Assembly: GCA_963082975.1 (NCBI GenBank)
Contig: OY720349.1
Coordinates: forward strand, 45,861,962 to 45,925,961
From: Labia minor
Taxonomy: Eukaryota; Arthropoda; Insecta; Dermaptera; Spongiphoridae
DNA: 64,000 nucleotides
Direction: 5' to 3'
The notes beneath the pieces were generated by a model. That model did not search any database. It was not told the origin of the DNA and worked only from the letters and a program-made list of their open reading frames with translations. Below, in pieces: positions 47,060 through 59,320 of this stretch. The position numbers and the translations under genes are program-made. Numbering within the stretch: the stretch's first letter is position 1; every line of letters starts with the position of its first letter.

Positions 47060-50000
47060 CTAGATAAATATCAACACAATGGATTTATTTTTAACTTAAT
47101 TTTTAAAAAAATTATTTCATTATTTATATACAAAACCCCATTTTGTTTATTTTTTTATGTTAATAAAGTTAAGAATTTGCAAATTATTAAATTGGTAAAG
47201 AATTTATAGATGGCAATTTAATATTAACTCAACTTATTGAGTCTCAACATAAATTGATTTTCTAATTTATTTGTTATTAAAATTTAAATATATATGTATA
47301 TATTTATTATTTTTAGTTTCAATTATTTCGAAAGTGACCAAGGACTGAAAAGAAAAATGGACATGTACTATATTTAAAGAAAGTTTCTTTCTTGACTAGT
47401 GTAGTATATGATAGTTGATCGATTGTTTTCATTTAGGGAACTATTTTTTTCTGATTAAATATTGGTCGTAATTTGAAATAGAACTTATAATATATAATAT
47501 TTAAAATATCTCTATTGTATATTTTTTGGAAAAGTAGAGTAAAGAAGCTAAATAGAAATAGAAAGATAGTCAATGTATATATATAACTTGTCTGAATATG
47601 AGTCGCTTGGCAAAATGCAAGAATACTTGTTTCATCAAAATTAAGAATTTTAATTAGGTCAAAATGCATCAAAATTGATATAAATATTGATTATTTTAGA
47701 GAAGAGATATATGTTATATGACTTATTGAGAAAAAAATTGCCTTGGATTTTTTTTTTCTAAGGATCTCTCTTTGGGGGTATATTCCCCTTAAACTGGACA
47801 ATTTTCAATTAGCTTGATTGAGAGAACCGTTAGATATAAATATTAAGAATTTTTTTCAAAATTGGGTTTCGAATCTGTTTAAGTAGAAAATAATTCAATT
47901 TAAGATTCTAATAAAACCAAGCTTGATAAAAAATAAGTTTACATTTTATAAATGTTTGAAGAATAATAAGAACTGGACCTACAAAAGTACAATAACCCCA
48001 AATATGACAAGATTTGCACAAATTGTAGACTTGTTTGACACTCGATTGACTATCGCAGTTCCAAAATGAAAATCCAATTGAGAATATGTGGGTATATAGC
48101 CTATCAAGGTCACAAATCCCTTAATGTAAAATTAAATTCAAGACAATTTTTAATTGCTCTTCAAAATATCAATAGTAGAAGCACAATTATTTCTTCAGCC
48201 AATATCAAGTTCACTTTCAAAAAATAAATTGTACGAGATTGAATATTCTGAAGTTTAATTTTTTTTTTACAAATGGTGAATGAGGGCTTGTATGGATTAA
48301 AGAAATGTATACGAATGATCAAACGATTTTTAAGATTTTATTTTATAGAAAAAAAATAAATGATATTAAAGCATAGGATTTTTTAATTATATGCATATTT
48401 ATTCTATAATTCAATTAATTAGATATATTGTAAGCTAGTTAATGAAAAGATCAATAATTAATTGATGACATACTACCTGGTTAAATTTCAAAAATAAACA
48501 TTAAATAGTCAAAGATATAAAATAAAAGTATTGTTGAACTAAAGAAAATTGAATTAGTTAATTATATTTTAATTTACTTAAAATGAAAAATTTTTAATCA
48601 TCAAAATTATTATCAGAATAATGTCGAAAAATTTATAGTTTAAATAGGTTTATAAGTATATAATATAGTAAATAAGTTTTAAATCACTTTATTATCTAAC
48701 TCACATATTTATTTTGCTATCTTTTATTAAAATATCTATGTATAATATATATAAATCGAAATTTTATTTTATTTTATTTTATTTATTTATAAACATTTAT
48801 TGAAAAATAAAGGATTACAAATTAAATATGCTCACGTTGCAATTATTAAAAAAAATAATAAAGGGTGAAACGATATTTAATCTAAATTAAATTTATAATT
48901 TATTTTTTAACTTTAAAAAAATATATAAATATTAATTAAAATTTAATTTCTTGAAGAATTATTGAATAAAAAAAATAAGTAATATATAAGAAAATAATGA
49001 AAATTTAACTTTCTTTTTAATTAATTTTACCTTTTTAATCGAAAAAATATTTCTAAGTTTTACTTAAATTTAAAATTAACATTTTTAAATTATTTTATTA
49101 ACTTTTATTTAAAAATGGAGAAAAATTTTATAATGAACAATTTTAATATTTTTCTAATATAAAAAATCTAAAAAAATAATTTTTTATTAAAATATAATAA
49201 TTTTAAATAAAAAATAAATGCAATAAGTAAAGTAATTTTTAAATGAAAAATTAAATAATAATAATAATTTATTTATAAGACAAAATGGGAATTATACGTA
49301 TGATTGGATTGGAACATTAATGGAAGATTTTTCCATTCTTTGATTTATTATTTATTATTTTTATAAATGTACAATATATTTTATATAAATAGTTTATTTT
49401 ACATTTAATATATGTTTATTAAATAAAATAATCCATATCCATTCAAATAAATTTCCTTTAAAATTTTATGTGAATTAATGATAATAAAAATTAGGAATGA
49501 AGTTGTGCAAGTAGAAAGAGATTGTGAAGTGAAAAGTAATATGGCCAAGAGTTAGGAATTAAAAATAAAATAAATCGCGGGTTGACTTTCTTACGCGTAC
49601 TTGAAATAATTTGAAAAACTTGATATTATTAATAAACATTAATTGGACAAAAATTTATGATTAATATTTTAGTATTGATGAATTTATTGTAAAGTATTTA
49701 TTTGAAAATGTAACTAGTTGGTATTTTATTTATAAGGCCTGAAACAAAATGAAGCTTGAAATGAGGACAAATATGAAGCATGTAAAAATATTAAAATTTT
49801 ATCGTTTTTTAAGGGAATAAATGAAAAAATAATTACATATTATTAAAAATTTAATTTTGATTAATAATTGGTCATTTTTTAATAAATTTATAGAAAATAC
49901 TAATAAAAATGAGAAAAATATATTAATATTTGATTCGATGAAATATATCAGGAGATTCAAGAATTTTTTTTCAAAAGATAGAATTGAATTATTTTAAATA

Positions 50001-50450
50001 TTTTGGTACATTTTGATGAATTGAATATTTATCTTTTTTTATATATTTTTTTTAAATATAAATTTTTAATTAGAAATTAAGAAAAAAATGTTTTTTATAA
50101 AAAAATGGATGAATGAGTATGGTACAAATAATTGAATTTTTAAAAGAATCAGACAATGAATGAATATATTTCAAAAAGAAATCAAATTTTAGAATAGTTC
50201 TAGAATATAGGTAAATATTTTTGAAGCAATTTTTCTATTAAATTTTTATTTTTTGAATTTTTCTTTCGGCAGCATAATAGTGTGTCATTTCGGAGAGTAT
50301 GAAAAATATTCTTTTGATTTCCGAAGGTTTGGTTAAAGAAAGAGCCATGAAATTAAAAAGACAAATAAAGTGGAATGTCTAATTTACAATTATTAACATT
50401 TTTCGCTAAAAATATTTGTCATTAATTAAAGAAAAAGTGATAAACGAAAC
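47060..50450. other. AT-rich stretch between histone H4 and H1
   Basis: No other histone or exon was found on either strand. AT-rich throughout. Small patches at 47745-47830 and 47950-48130 are less AT-rich but show no frame worth calling. Confidence 0.5.
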
Positions 50451-50459
50451 AGTGTTCAA

Positions 50460-50633
50460 CCAAACAGGCTTTCTGACAGCCGCTCGCCAGTTTCCAGTCT
50501 CCCCCCGCGCGAGTGTTTTATGTCCCAGCTTTCGCTACGTATAGACTACGAATTGGGCCGCTAGGCGCGTTATACTTGATCTGACTATCAGAGTTTGTTT
50601 TAACTCTCTCTCTTAATCACCCAAACTTTAACA
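50460..50633 (+). promoter_or_regulatory. Histone H1 promoter and leader
   Basis: About 170 bases with much higher GC than the flanks, including CCCCCCGCGCGAG and GGGCCGCTAGGCGCGTTA. A weak TATA-like TTATACTT lies at 50570-50577 and a CT-rich leader precedes the ATG at 50634. The inverted CCAAT-like AATTGGG is present near 50551. The exact start site is not clear. Confidence 0.45.
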
Positions 50634-51269
50634 ATGGCTGATACAGATACTGCTCCTGCTGCGACTGCAAATGCCACCTCAACACCCAAAAAGGCGAAGA
50701 AGGTTGTGAAGAAAAGTAAGCCAACTCATCCAAAAACTTCTGTCATGGTCACCAATGCCATCACCGAGTTGAAGGAAAAAAATGGTTCTTCACTTCAAGC
50801 CATCAAGAAATATATTGTGGCGAATTACAAAATTGACTTCCCTGATAAACTTGCACCTTTTATCAGGAAATATATCAAATCTGCTGTAACTTCAGGTGTT
50901 CTTGAACAAACCAAAGGTAAAGGAGTGTCTGGATCTTTCAAGATTGCATCTGCATCCAAAAGCGACAAACCAGCTGCTAAGAAGAAGGCTGCTGCTAAGA
51001 AAACGGCCCCCTCAACTCCTTCAAAGGCGAAAACTACAGGCAAGAAATTAGCTGTCAACAAAAAGAAATCTATCAAGAGCCCAGCTAACAAGAAAGCAAC
51101 TAAAGCTGCTAAATCGCTACCTAAAGCGGCAACCAAAGCGAAATCGCCTGCCAAACCTGCAGCGAAGAAACCCGTTGCTAAATCTCCAAAAGCTAAGAAA
51201 GCTAAAACACCCACCAAAGCCAAGAAGACGGCCCCAAAACCCAAAAAGATGACACCAAAAAAAAAATGA
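50634..51269 (+). CDS. His1: Histone H1 (linker histone)
   Basis: An intronless frame of 211 codons plus stop. It has a short Ala/Thr-rich amino tail, then a winged-helix globular domain at about residues 31-104 ([69 protein letters not shown]). The carboxyl tail of about 105 residues is rich in Lys, Ala, Pro and SPxK/TPxK-type sites and ends KKMTPKKK. It binds linker DNA at the nucleosome. The globular domain looks like insect H1. The stop is TGA and a 3' histone stem-loop follows about 100 bases later, so it is a replication-dependent type. Confidence 0.97.
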   Translation: MADTDTAPAATANATSTPKKAKKVVKKSKPTHPKTSVMVTNAITELKEKNGSSLQAIKKYIVANYKIDFPDKLAPFIRKYIKSAVTSGVLEQTKGKGVSGSFKIASASKSDKPAAKKKAAAKKTAPSTPSKAKTTGKKLAVNKKKSIKSPANKKATKAAKSLPKAATKAKSPAKPAAKKPVAKSPKAKKAKTPTKAKKTAPKPKKMTPKKK

Positions 51270-51367
51270 ATGAACACTTTAAAATGTTTACTCCTTAAAA
51301 TATCCTCATCCTCCTCCTCTCTTTCATCTTCTAGCTTTGAAAACGGCTATAAAAATACCTTTAAAAC

Positions 51368-51383
51368 GGCCCTTTTTAGGGCC
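51368..51383 (+). terminator. Histone H1 mRNA 3' stem-loop
   Basis: GGCCCT-TTTT-AGGGCC followed by ACCCA. It matches the H4 element except for one loop base. A partial look-alike, AAAACGGCTATAAAA, lies about 20 bases upstream. Confidence 0.93.
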
Positions 51384-51389
51384 ACCCAA

Positions 51390-53450
51390 TTTATATTTAC
51401 CATCAAAAAGCGATATTTTTTCATGTTAACAAGAAGCAAGGTGTAATATCTATTTTTTTTTTTTGTTTTTAAAATTTAAATTGAAAATTTTTTCATAATT
51501 GCATCTACCATTATAATTTTTTTTATTTTTTTCATATATAAAAATGAATTTTAAATCAAATATTTTTTATTAAAAATTCAAATATTTATGTAAAATTTTG
51601 AAATATTGTTTCACCTTAAAATAATTTTTTAATTATAGACATACCACCAAATAAACATTTACAAATACAACTTCGATTTATCTGTGATAAAATAAAAATT
51701 GATCGAAGTAATTTAATAGAATAGTATTTAAGTATGTATGTAATAATACTCGTGTAGTATGAGATGTATGATTATTTTTAAAAATATTTTATATAATTAA
51801 ATAAATTAAATACTTTTTAAAATAAAATCTTATTTCTTGATTTCCTTATTTTCCATTATCCAATTTCTTAAATTTCTTAGAAAAATAAACCTTTTAAATA
51901 AACCCTTTAAATTTATAACATTAATTCACTTGGTAACTATCTATTAAAAATTAATCTATTACGCATTAATAAAAGAAAGAATACTATAGTTAGTTTTTAA
52001 ACATAATATCAATAAAGAAAATGAATGAATGTTTTCTGCTGTGGTTTTCTGCAATTAAAACGTAATAAATAAATTCTTTTACTAATCTCGCTCATAAATA
52101 TTTACTTTACTTCATTAAAAAATAAACATCTTGATTCATAAAATTGTTAAATATCTGTCTATTATTCAAAAAAAAAATTGTCAATAAGGATATAATTAAT
52201 TAAGATTAAGATTAAATAATTTATATTTTATTTTATTTTCGGATTTTTTTTTCCTTTTAATTTTTATATAAATATTTTAAAGATTATTGTTTACTAAATG
52301 AGAATAATTTAATTAAATTTTAGTTTTGAAAAGAAAAAATATTTCCAATTAAATTTTTAATTTTTTTTTAAAAAGTTTTTATAGAAAAATTCTAAGTAAA
52401 AAGTTTTACTTAATTTACAAAAAAAATATCAATTAATAGGTTATGAATATATATCACAGGTATATAAATATATAAGATATTTTTTATTGTTTATCATTTC
52501 ATGAACAGATAAGATGCACATAAATATTTATAAAAATTATTCGATTTAAAATTCAAAAAGATATAATAAAGGGGTATTAAATATATTTAAATCGTTTTTT
52601 ATATTAAGTTTTAATTTTTTCAAATCTTTGTTATTATTAATAAATAAATACTTTGACCCAAAAGATCGGATTGGTAGTTATTGAATAAAACCCTCATGCA
52701 TAAATGAGAACACAAATGTAACTCTTTACTTTAACAAATGAAAAACTAAATTGTTATTAATGATAAATTAAAATAGTAGAAAAAATAGTTTAAGTGTTCA
52801 TATATCAAATTTTTTCAAAATCCAAAATTATTATCTCTATAGATCAGAAATAGAATTATTATTATTATTTAGTAATTACGATTTGATATTTCATAAAGGA
52901 GGATAAAAATAAAATTATAATTTTGCATTTTGACCAACGGAATGATTTATAATTTATCAAAATCTCTCCTGCAATGGTGATTTCAAAAAATGTTTTTGTA
53001 TTAATAAATTTTGGGTGGTGGTCTTAAATTAAAAATAAATTTACCGAGAAAACAATTGTAAATTGGAGAATCCTAAATATCAATTATATTATAATAAAAT
53101 AATATTCAAAATAGCTCATATTTTATATCTAATTTCAATATAATCCTTTGATTATTACATCATAAATAATAAAATAATTTTATTTTTATTTACAACAAAG
53201 TAGTTAATTTCAATCAATAATAAAATAAAAATTAACACTTTTGATATAATATTTTATGAATTGGAATTAAAGTCATTTTTGAATTTGGCTCTTTTCTTCG
53301 GAAATTGTGTGACTGATGACTGAAAACACCCTTCCATTACCGTCCATCTTTTTTTATTATTAAGCTGTCATTTTTTATGTTATTCAATAATATTTCTCTG
53401 GTAATGAATTATTTTACAAATCTTCTTTAATAAAATGATTGTTATTTAGC
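51390..53450. other. AT-rich intergenic stretch
   Basis: No exon or repeat family was recognised between the H1 stem-loop and the unknown gene at 53472. Confidence 0.5.
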
Positions 53451-53471
53451 AGGTTGGAGCATTTAAAGTGA

Positions 53472-55151
53472 ATGGGAATGCTTCATATTTTATCTGATAA
53501 AAATATCCGTAATAAATATTTTAAAAAATCTCCATTCGTTTTTATTGGCAATTTATTTAAAAAAAATAAATATCATGAAGAAATAACTGCCGATTCCCCT
53601 GAAATGAATCAGAATGCACAATTCCCAGGTATTATTTTAAAATTGATATTATATGCTTAAACAATAATTAAAAAGACTTTAATTTTTTTGTTTATTAAAC
53701 TGTCATTTTCATTATTTAATTAATTATTTACATTTATAAATGTCTTTTTGAAATTTATCTTGAAGATAATTGTTTTTTTCATTATTATTTCATCTTTACC
53801 AAATTATTTAGAGTCATTTAGTGATTGTTTTTTATATATTCCATATTTTTTCAATATAATTTCTTAATTTTCTCTTGTAAATCAATAACAGAAATCTTAC
53901 TTTTTCCTTTTTTTAATTTAATTTATCTCATCTCTTCTGAATTCGAAAATTCTTGGCCACAACAACCGTCTCTAAAATCAATTCAATTCTCACCAAATCC
54001 TCTCTCATCTCTGTTTTATATTAACTTTCTTCTTGGTTTTCTTAATTGGATTAACCACTATATATTGATTAATATAATTATTAATTATTAATTTTAGCAT
54101 CATCTCAGTTTGACTACGATCAAGTTCCGAGGGTTTCGTCTTCCCTCTCAGTTTCAACTCTTGATATTGTTATGCAAACGCCTTGCTCACCAGCAATATC
54201 TACTTTAACACTTACTCCAGGGAGAACTCGAGATATTGATCAGGATATGCAAGCTTTAAGGCTCTCAAGACAAGATAATCCTTTTCTTCAGGTTTTAAAT
54301 TAATTCTTTTATAATTTTTATATTTATATAAATAATATTAAATTTTTTTATAAAAATGAATTATTAACTTTTAGGTACTTGCAAGCAGAGAAAGTTTAGT
54401 TGATTCGTTGGAAGAATCGGAATCCGATGATGCCAATCTCATGTCACAAGTAAATTTTAAAATAATTTACCTCTCTTAACGTTAATCATTTCACTATTGT
54501 TGTGGTTGGTAAGGCGATTTATATTTAACCCTGTTACAATTATCTATAATTTCAGGAATTTCCTTCAGAATCGGAAGTGGATCCACTTACTTTACCTGAA
54601 ATACATGAACATATGATACGTAGTCCACCTCCAATCACTTGGCCTAAATCCCCAAATTTCAAAATATTTCGATTTCCTTTACAAAATAATGAAATGGATT
54701 CTAGTCAGGTAATAAAATTAAGAATTGAAATAGTAAAGTGGTTAAAGATGAAAATTGACATTTATTAAAATTAATTACATATTTCTTCTTTTTAATATAA
54801 AATTTCTAATCAGAAAAATTATCATTTACATTAATATTCAATAATTCATGTTAATAATTCTGTTAATTTTCTATAGAATTAATTTATATTTTAAAAATTC
54901 ATATCTTAGGAAAGTCTTCCTGTTTCACATGGTTGTTCCCCCAGACATTTTCAATCAACCGAATCTGTGAATAATAGTAAATCACCTGTACATCAGAATT
55001 CAAAAGGTATAATATTATTTTTTTTTATTCTTTATTATTCAATTTTAATAAAATTCTTTTTTTTTTAGAATGTAATTTTGGAAATTCCAATATTCTTGTG
55101 CCATCTAGTCATTCGTCAACAAGAGGACTTAGAAATCAACCAAGGTCTTAG
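53472..55151 (+). CDS. Unrecognised serine-rich protein, six exons, 252 residues
   Basis: Exons 53472-53628, 54098-54291, 54375-54449, 54556-54708, 54910-55006 and 55069-55151 have GT-AG ends and phases that close exactly to 252 residues, which is strong evidence of a real gene. An acceptor (TTTAGCAG) just before a TGA-ATG context suggests an untranslated exon upstream and translation from 53472. I do not recognise a domain. The amino end is basic (KYFKKSPFVFIGNLFKKNK). The middle has SVSTLDIVMQTPCSPAIS, TLTPGRTRDIDQDMQALRLS and an acidic serine-rich stretch (SLEESESDDANL). Then come DPLTLPEIHEHMIRSPPPIT and WPKSPNFKIFRFP. The carboxyl part is Ser/Asn-rich and ends LRNQPRS. It has no signal peptide or clear membrane helix and looks largely disordered. 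A LINE remnant sits in intron 1. Confidence 0.75.
53927..54035 (-). mobile_element. LINE 3' remnant, minus orientation, in intron 1 of the unknown gene
   Basis: TTCGAAAATTCTTGGCCACA is the reverse complement of the GGCCAAGAAC..TTCGA end seen at 2726, 35339 and 43198. Only about 100 bases remain. Confidence 0.55.
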
Positions 55152-58100
55152 TAATTAGTTAATTTAATTAAAGTATTTCTATTTATTCCTGAATAGGGCA
55201 GGTCCCTTTTTCGATCTTTTTATTTATTAACTTAAAGATTTGTGTTATAGAAATTCTTTGTTTTTATGATTATTTTCTTTACAATTATTAATAGGTACAA
55301 TATTTTTTGGTTTATTTTTAAGAATTAAAATTGAGTTTTTTTATATTTATAAAACTAATTTTAAATTCTATTTATAATGTTAATTTAATTTTAAATAATG
55401 TTAAAATTACCAATCAATATTCAGAATTTAAAATTTTTTGTAATTTTCTTATTGAATTTATGATGGTAGATAAAATTCAGTTTTTTATGCTTTCAATTGT
55501 AATTATATTTTCTTATAATTGACAGAAAATAGACAGAAAATGTTTCATAGATTTTTCAATACATTCCCCGAATATTTGTTTAAAATAATCTAGCAATAAA
55601 ATCGACAAAACAACTCGATCTACTAATCTTTTACCTTTTTTTAAAATAACATTTTTTTTTTCAAAGAATCAGCCACCCATGATTATGACTGGCGATCTTA
55701 TACGTTATTCTTTATGAACTGATATGAAAAAATATATAGAATATAAGATTTTATATTCTCTATTGTTAACATAAAATATTATTTGTTATAAAGCTTTGAT
55801 TGATTTATATTTGACTTAGCGTTAATATAATATTAGAAATAGTATAATTAAAAAAATGTTATATTTATTGAGATATATAATATACAATTAAAGTATTTAT
55901 CAAAAATTATACAAATGTGAAAAAAATAATTAGTTTATCACTCTATTAATATTTATAAAACAAAATCAATTTATTATAGTTAAAATGTAGTTAAATAATT
56001 TTTGAACACATGATGATCTCTTTTAGCAAGCAAGCAAGCACTAGTAATAATAATATATTTGTTATAATCAATCAATTTTGAATTTATGTGAATTATATAA
56101 TATCTATATATAATTTTCAGTACTAAAGATAATAAACGTCTATAATATGCTCAAACATAAATTCATTCAGAATTTTTCGATGATTAAATTTTTTTAATTT
56201 ATAAATGAGTAAATTATTATTAATAATATTATATTAACTATAAAAATTTAATATTTCTTTTCATATCTAGTACATCCCATGAGAATAGTACATTTGTTCA
56301 ATTAGACTTAAAAGTAGGCAATCTTTTAAAATAATATATTTAATAATAAGCAAAGAGAAATGATATTTAATTTACAAAACATTTTAATAAGACTAACTAA
56401 TGAAATTATAAAATAATATTAATTAATATAAATTTTTCAAACAAATAATAAACAAAATTAAATAATAATTTTAAGATTATCTTTTCAGTTAAAAATCCTA
56501 ACACTAATAAAAATTTGTTCAATTTATCATCTAATTTATTTGACATTTAATGTAATATACATATAATTCTTTCTTGAAAAATTGTTCAATACAATTTTTA
56601 TGATATTATAATTTTACCGAAATAAATTCAATAATCAAAATAATATATGAAATACAATGGTAGACATAACTTTTGTGTTTTTATGTTAATATATATATTA
56701 AAATTATTCCAACTTCATTAAAATATAACTAATCTTTCAATTGAATTGAATAGTTTTCTATATTAATTAGCCGCCGGATCGGTAATCTCTATACAGATCA
56801 AAATTATATCTGAAAATTAATTAAAATATGAAAATAAAATAATGAAAATCTCGTTAAATTTTAAATGCTATATTGACACTATTGTAAAACCAATAAGTAT
56901 ATGAATATACCAAAGAGTTTTATAAGATTTATATATTACACTATTTACATATATATATATTATAAATATGTTATAAATTCCGATTATTAAACTTTAGAAT
57001 TCTAATCCAAATGAGTAAATAAATATATCGAGATGAAATTTTTTTGCAAAATTAATCATATCAATATCATAATTTATAATTACTATGTTGAGAAATTTCT
57101 TATTAATTCCTATACTGTTTATTAACCTGAAATTTGATAATTATTTTTAAATTCAATTTTATTTAATGATTTAAAATAAACCCTTGAGAAAAAAATCTCA
57201 TTCATGGTATTAATTTATTAACATTCCATAATTTAAAATTAAAATAATTAAAATAAAAATCCTATTGAATCTGAATTTTATAATTTAAAAATTTGTTTAT
57301 TCATGTATCCAATTTTTCATAAAGTATTTTTTTTTTGGTGTATATTATATTAATTTAGAAATTATTAATCGGCCCCTATTTTCAAAATTTAGAGACTTAA
57401 TTGTAAGTCAACCTTGAATATGTTATGTTATATTTATTAAGAATGTAATCTTATCTTGACAAATGTGAAATATTTAATATAAAACAAAAATTATGATCTC
57501 TTTGTTCTAGTGATTTACATTTCTAAATGTGTTATATAGTTTTACCAATGGTTGTGATTTGTATTATTTTAAATGATATTTTTTTTAATAAAATCAAGTT
57601 AGATAAGTTTATTTGACTATTTTTTTATTTTTATATTTAACATTTGAAACAATGAGTTTTTTATATTATTTAAAGTAAATTAAGTGTACTTGAGAAAGAG
57701 CTGTTTTTGTAAATCCTTTCCTCTCCCATAACTTATTATATAATTTACATCAAACTTTAAGTGAGAAGCTGAATTACCGATTAAATTGTGACAAACTATA
57801 AAAATTAATTTTAACAAAAAAATTAATTGTGTCATCTTCTCTCTACCTTGTTACGCTTTCAATGCTGAAAGTTCTAAGTTGAATATGGAAATACAATTCA
57901 AAAGTATGTTTGCAAATTTAACTGATTGAAGTCAGGTTGGGGGACATGGCAAATTACAAAGGTTCACTTCAAACTTCCTTCTCAGTTGAATAATCGCTGT
58001 ATTTTAATTCATTATAATTTTTAATTTTAAAAATTATTTAATGAAAATTTATTATTTTCATTCAAATATATAGTTCACAATGTAAGAAAATGTGAAGTAG

Positions 58101-58247
58101 TTTTAATGTTTTATATGTTTATGAGAAATTTAAGAAAACAATATTTTCAGACAATATACTATTTTATTTATAAACTCTCACTCAAACTTTTTTGCATACC
58201 GACCACTTTTCAGAAAAAATATTACTCAGAATCCCGGAAATTAATTC
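55152..58247. other. AT-rich intergenic stretch
   Basis: No exon or known repeat was recognised. Small tandem AAGC repeat near 56027-56040. The AT content is very high throughout. Confidence 0.5.
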
Positions 58248-58641
58248 TTTTTACTATCTCGCCAGATTGTATTGCGATCACGAAAATTTTCGATGTGGAG
58301 ATTTTGATGATTTTATACGTTTTGAAGGTCCCTGAGTCATTTTCACTAAAGTTGAGAAAAATGTCTGTATGTATGTAGACAAGATTACGCAAAAACCTAG
58401 AGCTAGCATAATGAAATTTGGTATGCGGGCATTATTCAAAATTGGTAGTTTTCTCTCAACTTTGGAGAAATGTAGTTCAATTGGAAGAGGGTCATTACCT
58501 AGGACGTTTTCATTTTTTTTCCTCTAAACTGACCGTAAAAATAAAGATATATGTTTGATAGTTTTTAACATGATTAAAAATTGTATAAAACTGCTATATA
58601 TAGAATTTTAGCTTGATTGAATCGCTGAAAATACCGGAATA
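58248..58641 (+). mobile_element. Helentron-like repeat family A copy 4, 3'-truncated
   Basis: Shares the family A start (ACTATCTCGCCAGA), but the (TG)n tract is reduced to GTATGTATG and substitutions are more numerous, so this is an older copy. The match ends near CGCTGAAAATACCGGAAT, where a LINE fragment begins. The 3' hairpin is absent. Confidence 0.58.
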
Positions 58642-58815
58642 TTGGTTCTATTCCTTTCTGATACTAAATATTTTATTTTAACACTATCAATTTGGAATGC
58701 AAATTCTTTTCCTGTATCTTTTAGTCTTGGTGTCTCTAGTTGAATTTACCGAATCTTCTAAAATATTTAAATCGTCCGCGAACATAACATTTGAATTTTA
58801 TTGCCTAAATGGATT
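58642..58815 (-). mobile_element. LINE fragment with reverse-transcriptase active-site remnant, minus orientation
   Basis: On the minus strand a frame reads VMFADDLNILEDSVNSTRD. This is the FADD active-site region of the same LINE group, followed by decayed sequence. It interrupts or flanks the truncated family A copy. Confidence 0.6.
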
Positions 58816-59320
58816 TCGTTCGATATATGTTGATCAAAATAATGAAAAATATTTTTGTAATCGATCCTAAAGTTGCGAAGGGGTCCCATTATCGGGATAC
58901 TAAGAATTGATAATAATTCTTTAAATTTAAAATTTTATTTTCTTAGTAATGGAAATAATAGAAGAATTTGAGCCATGCCTTTTAAATATATTATATGGTA
59001 AAATTTAAGATGGATTCTGAATGAGAATCAAATAGCGCCTCTATCGGTCACCAAATCAATTAAAATTTGAATCAAATAACATCTGCTTCAATTTGTTATA
59101 AATACAAACGGTTAAAAATGTTATTAAAATATTTATTATTCTTTTATTTCTATATATATACATAAGTATAAATTAGGTTTATTATAATTTTATACTAAAC
59201 AAGGTATATTTTTTATTGATAGAAATGTTTGCTTCAGTTAAATAAATTGAAAATTTTAAATTTTAAAAATGAACAATTGAAATATGAAACGTGCAATGTA
59301 AAGAATAAAATTCTAAAATC
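58816..59320. other. AT-rich stretch upstream of the RhoGAP gene
   Basis: Remnants of LINE-like sequence at the start, then AT-rich DNA and presumably the RhoGAP promoter. No TATA box stands out. Confidence 0.4.

Noticed and set aside
50260..50330. TTCTTTCGGCAGCATAAT, faintly like the start of U6 snRNA
   Set aside because: The conserved U6 body does not follow.
50825..51277. 150-codon minus-strand frame over histone H1
   Set aside because: It is antisense to the lysine/alanine-rich H1 coding sequence, where few stop codons occur on the other strand.
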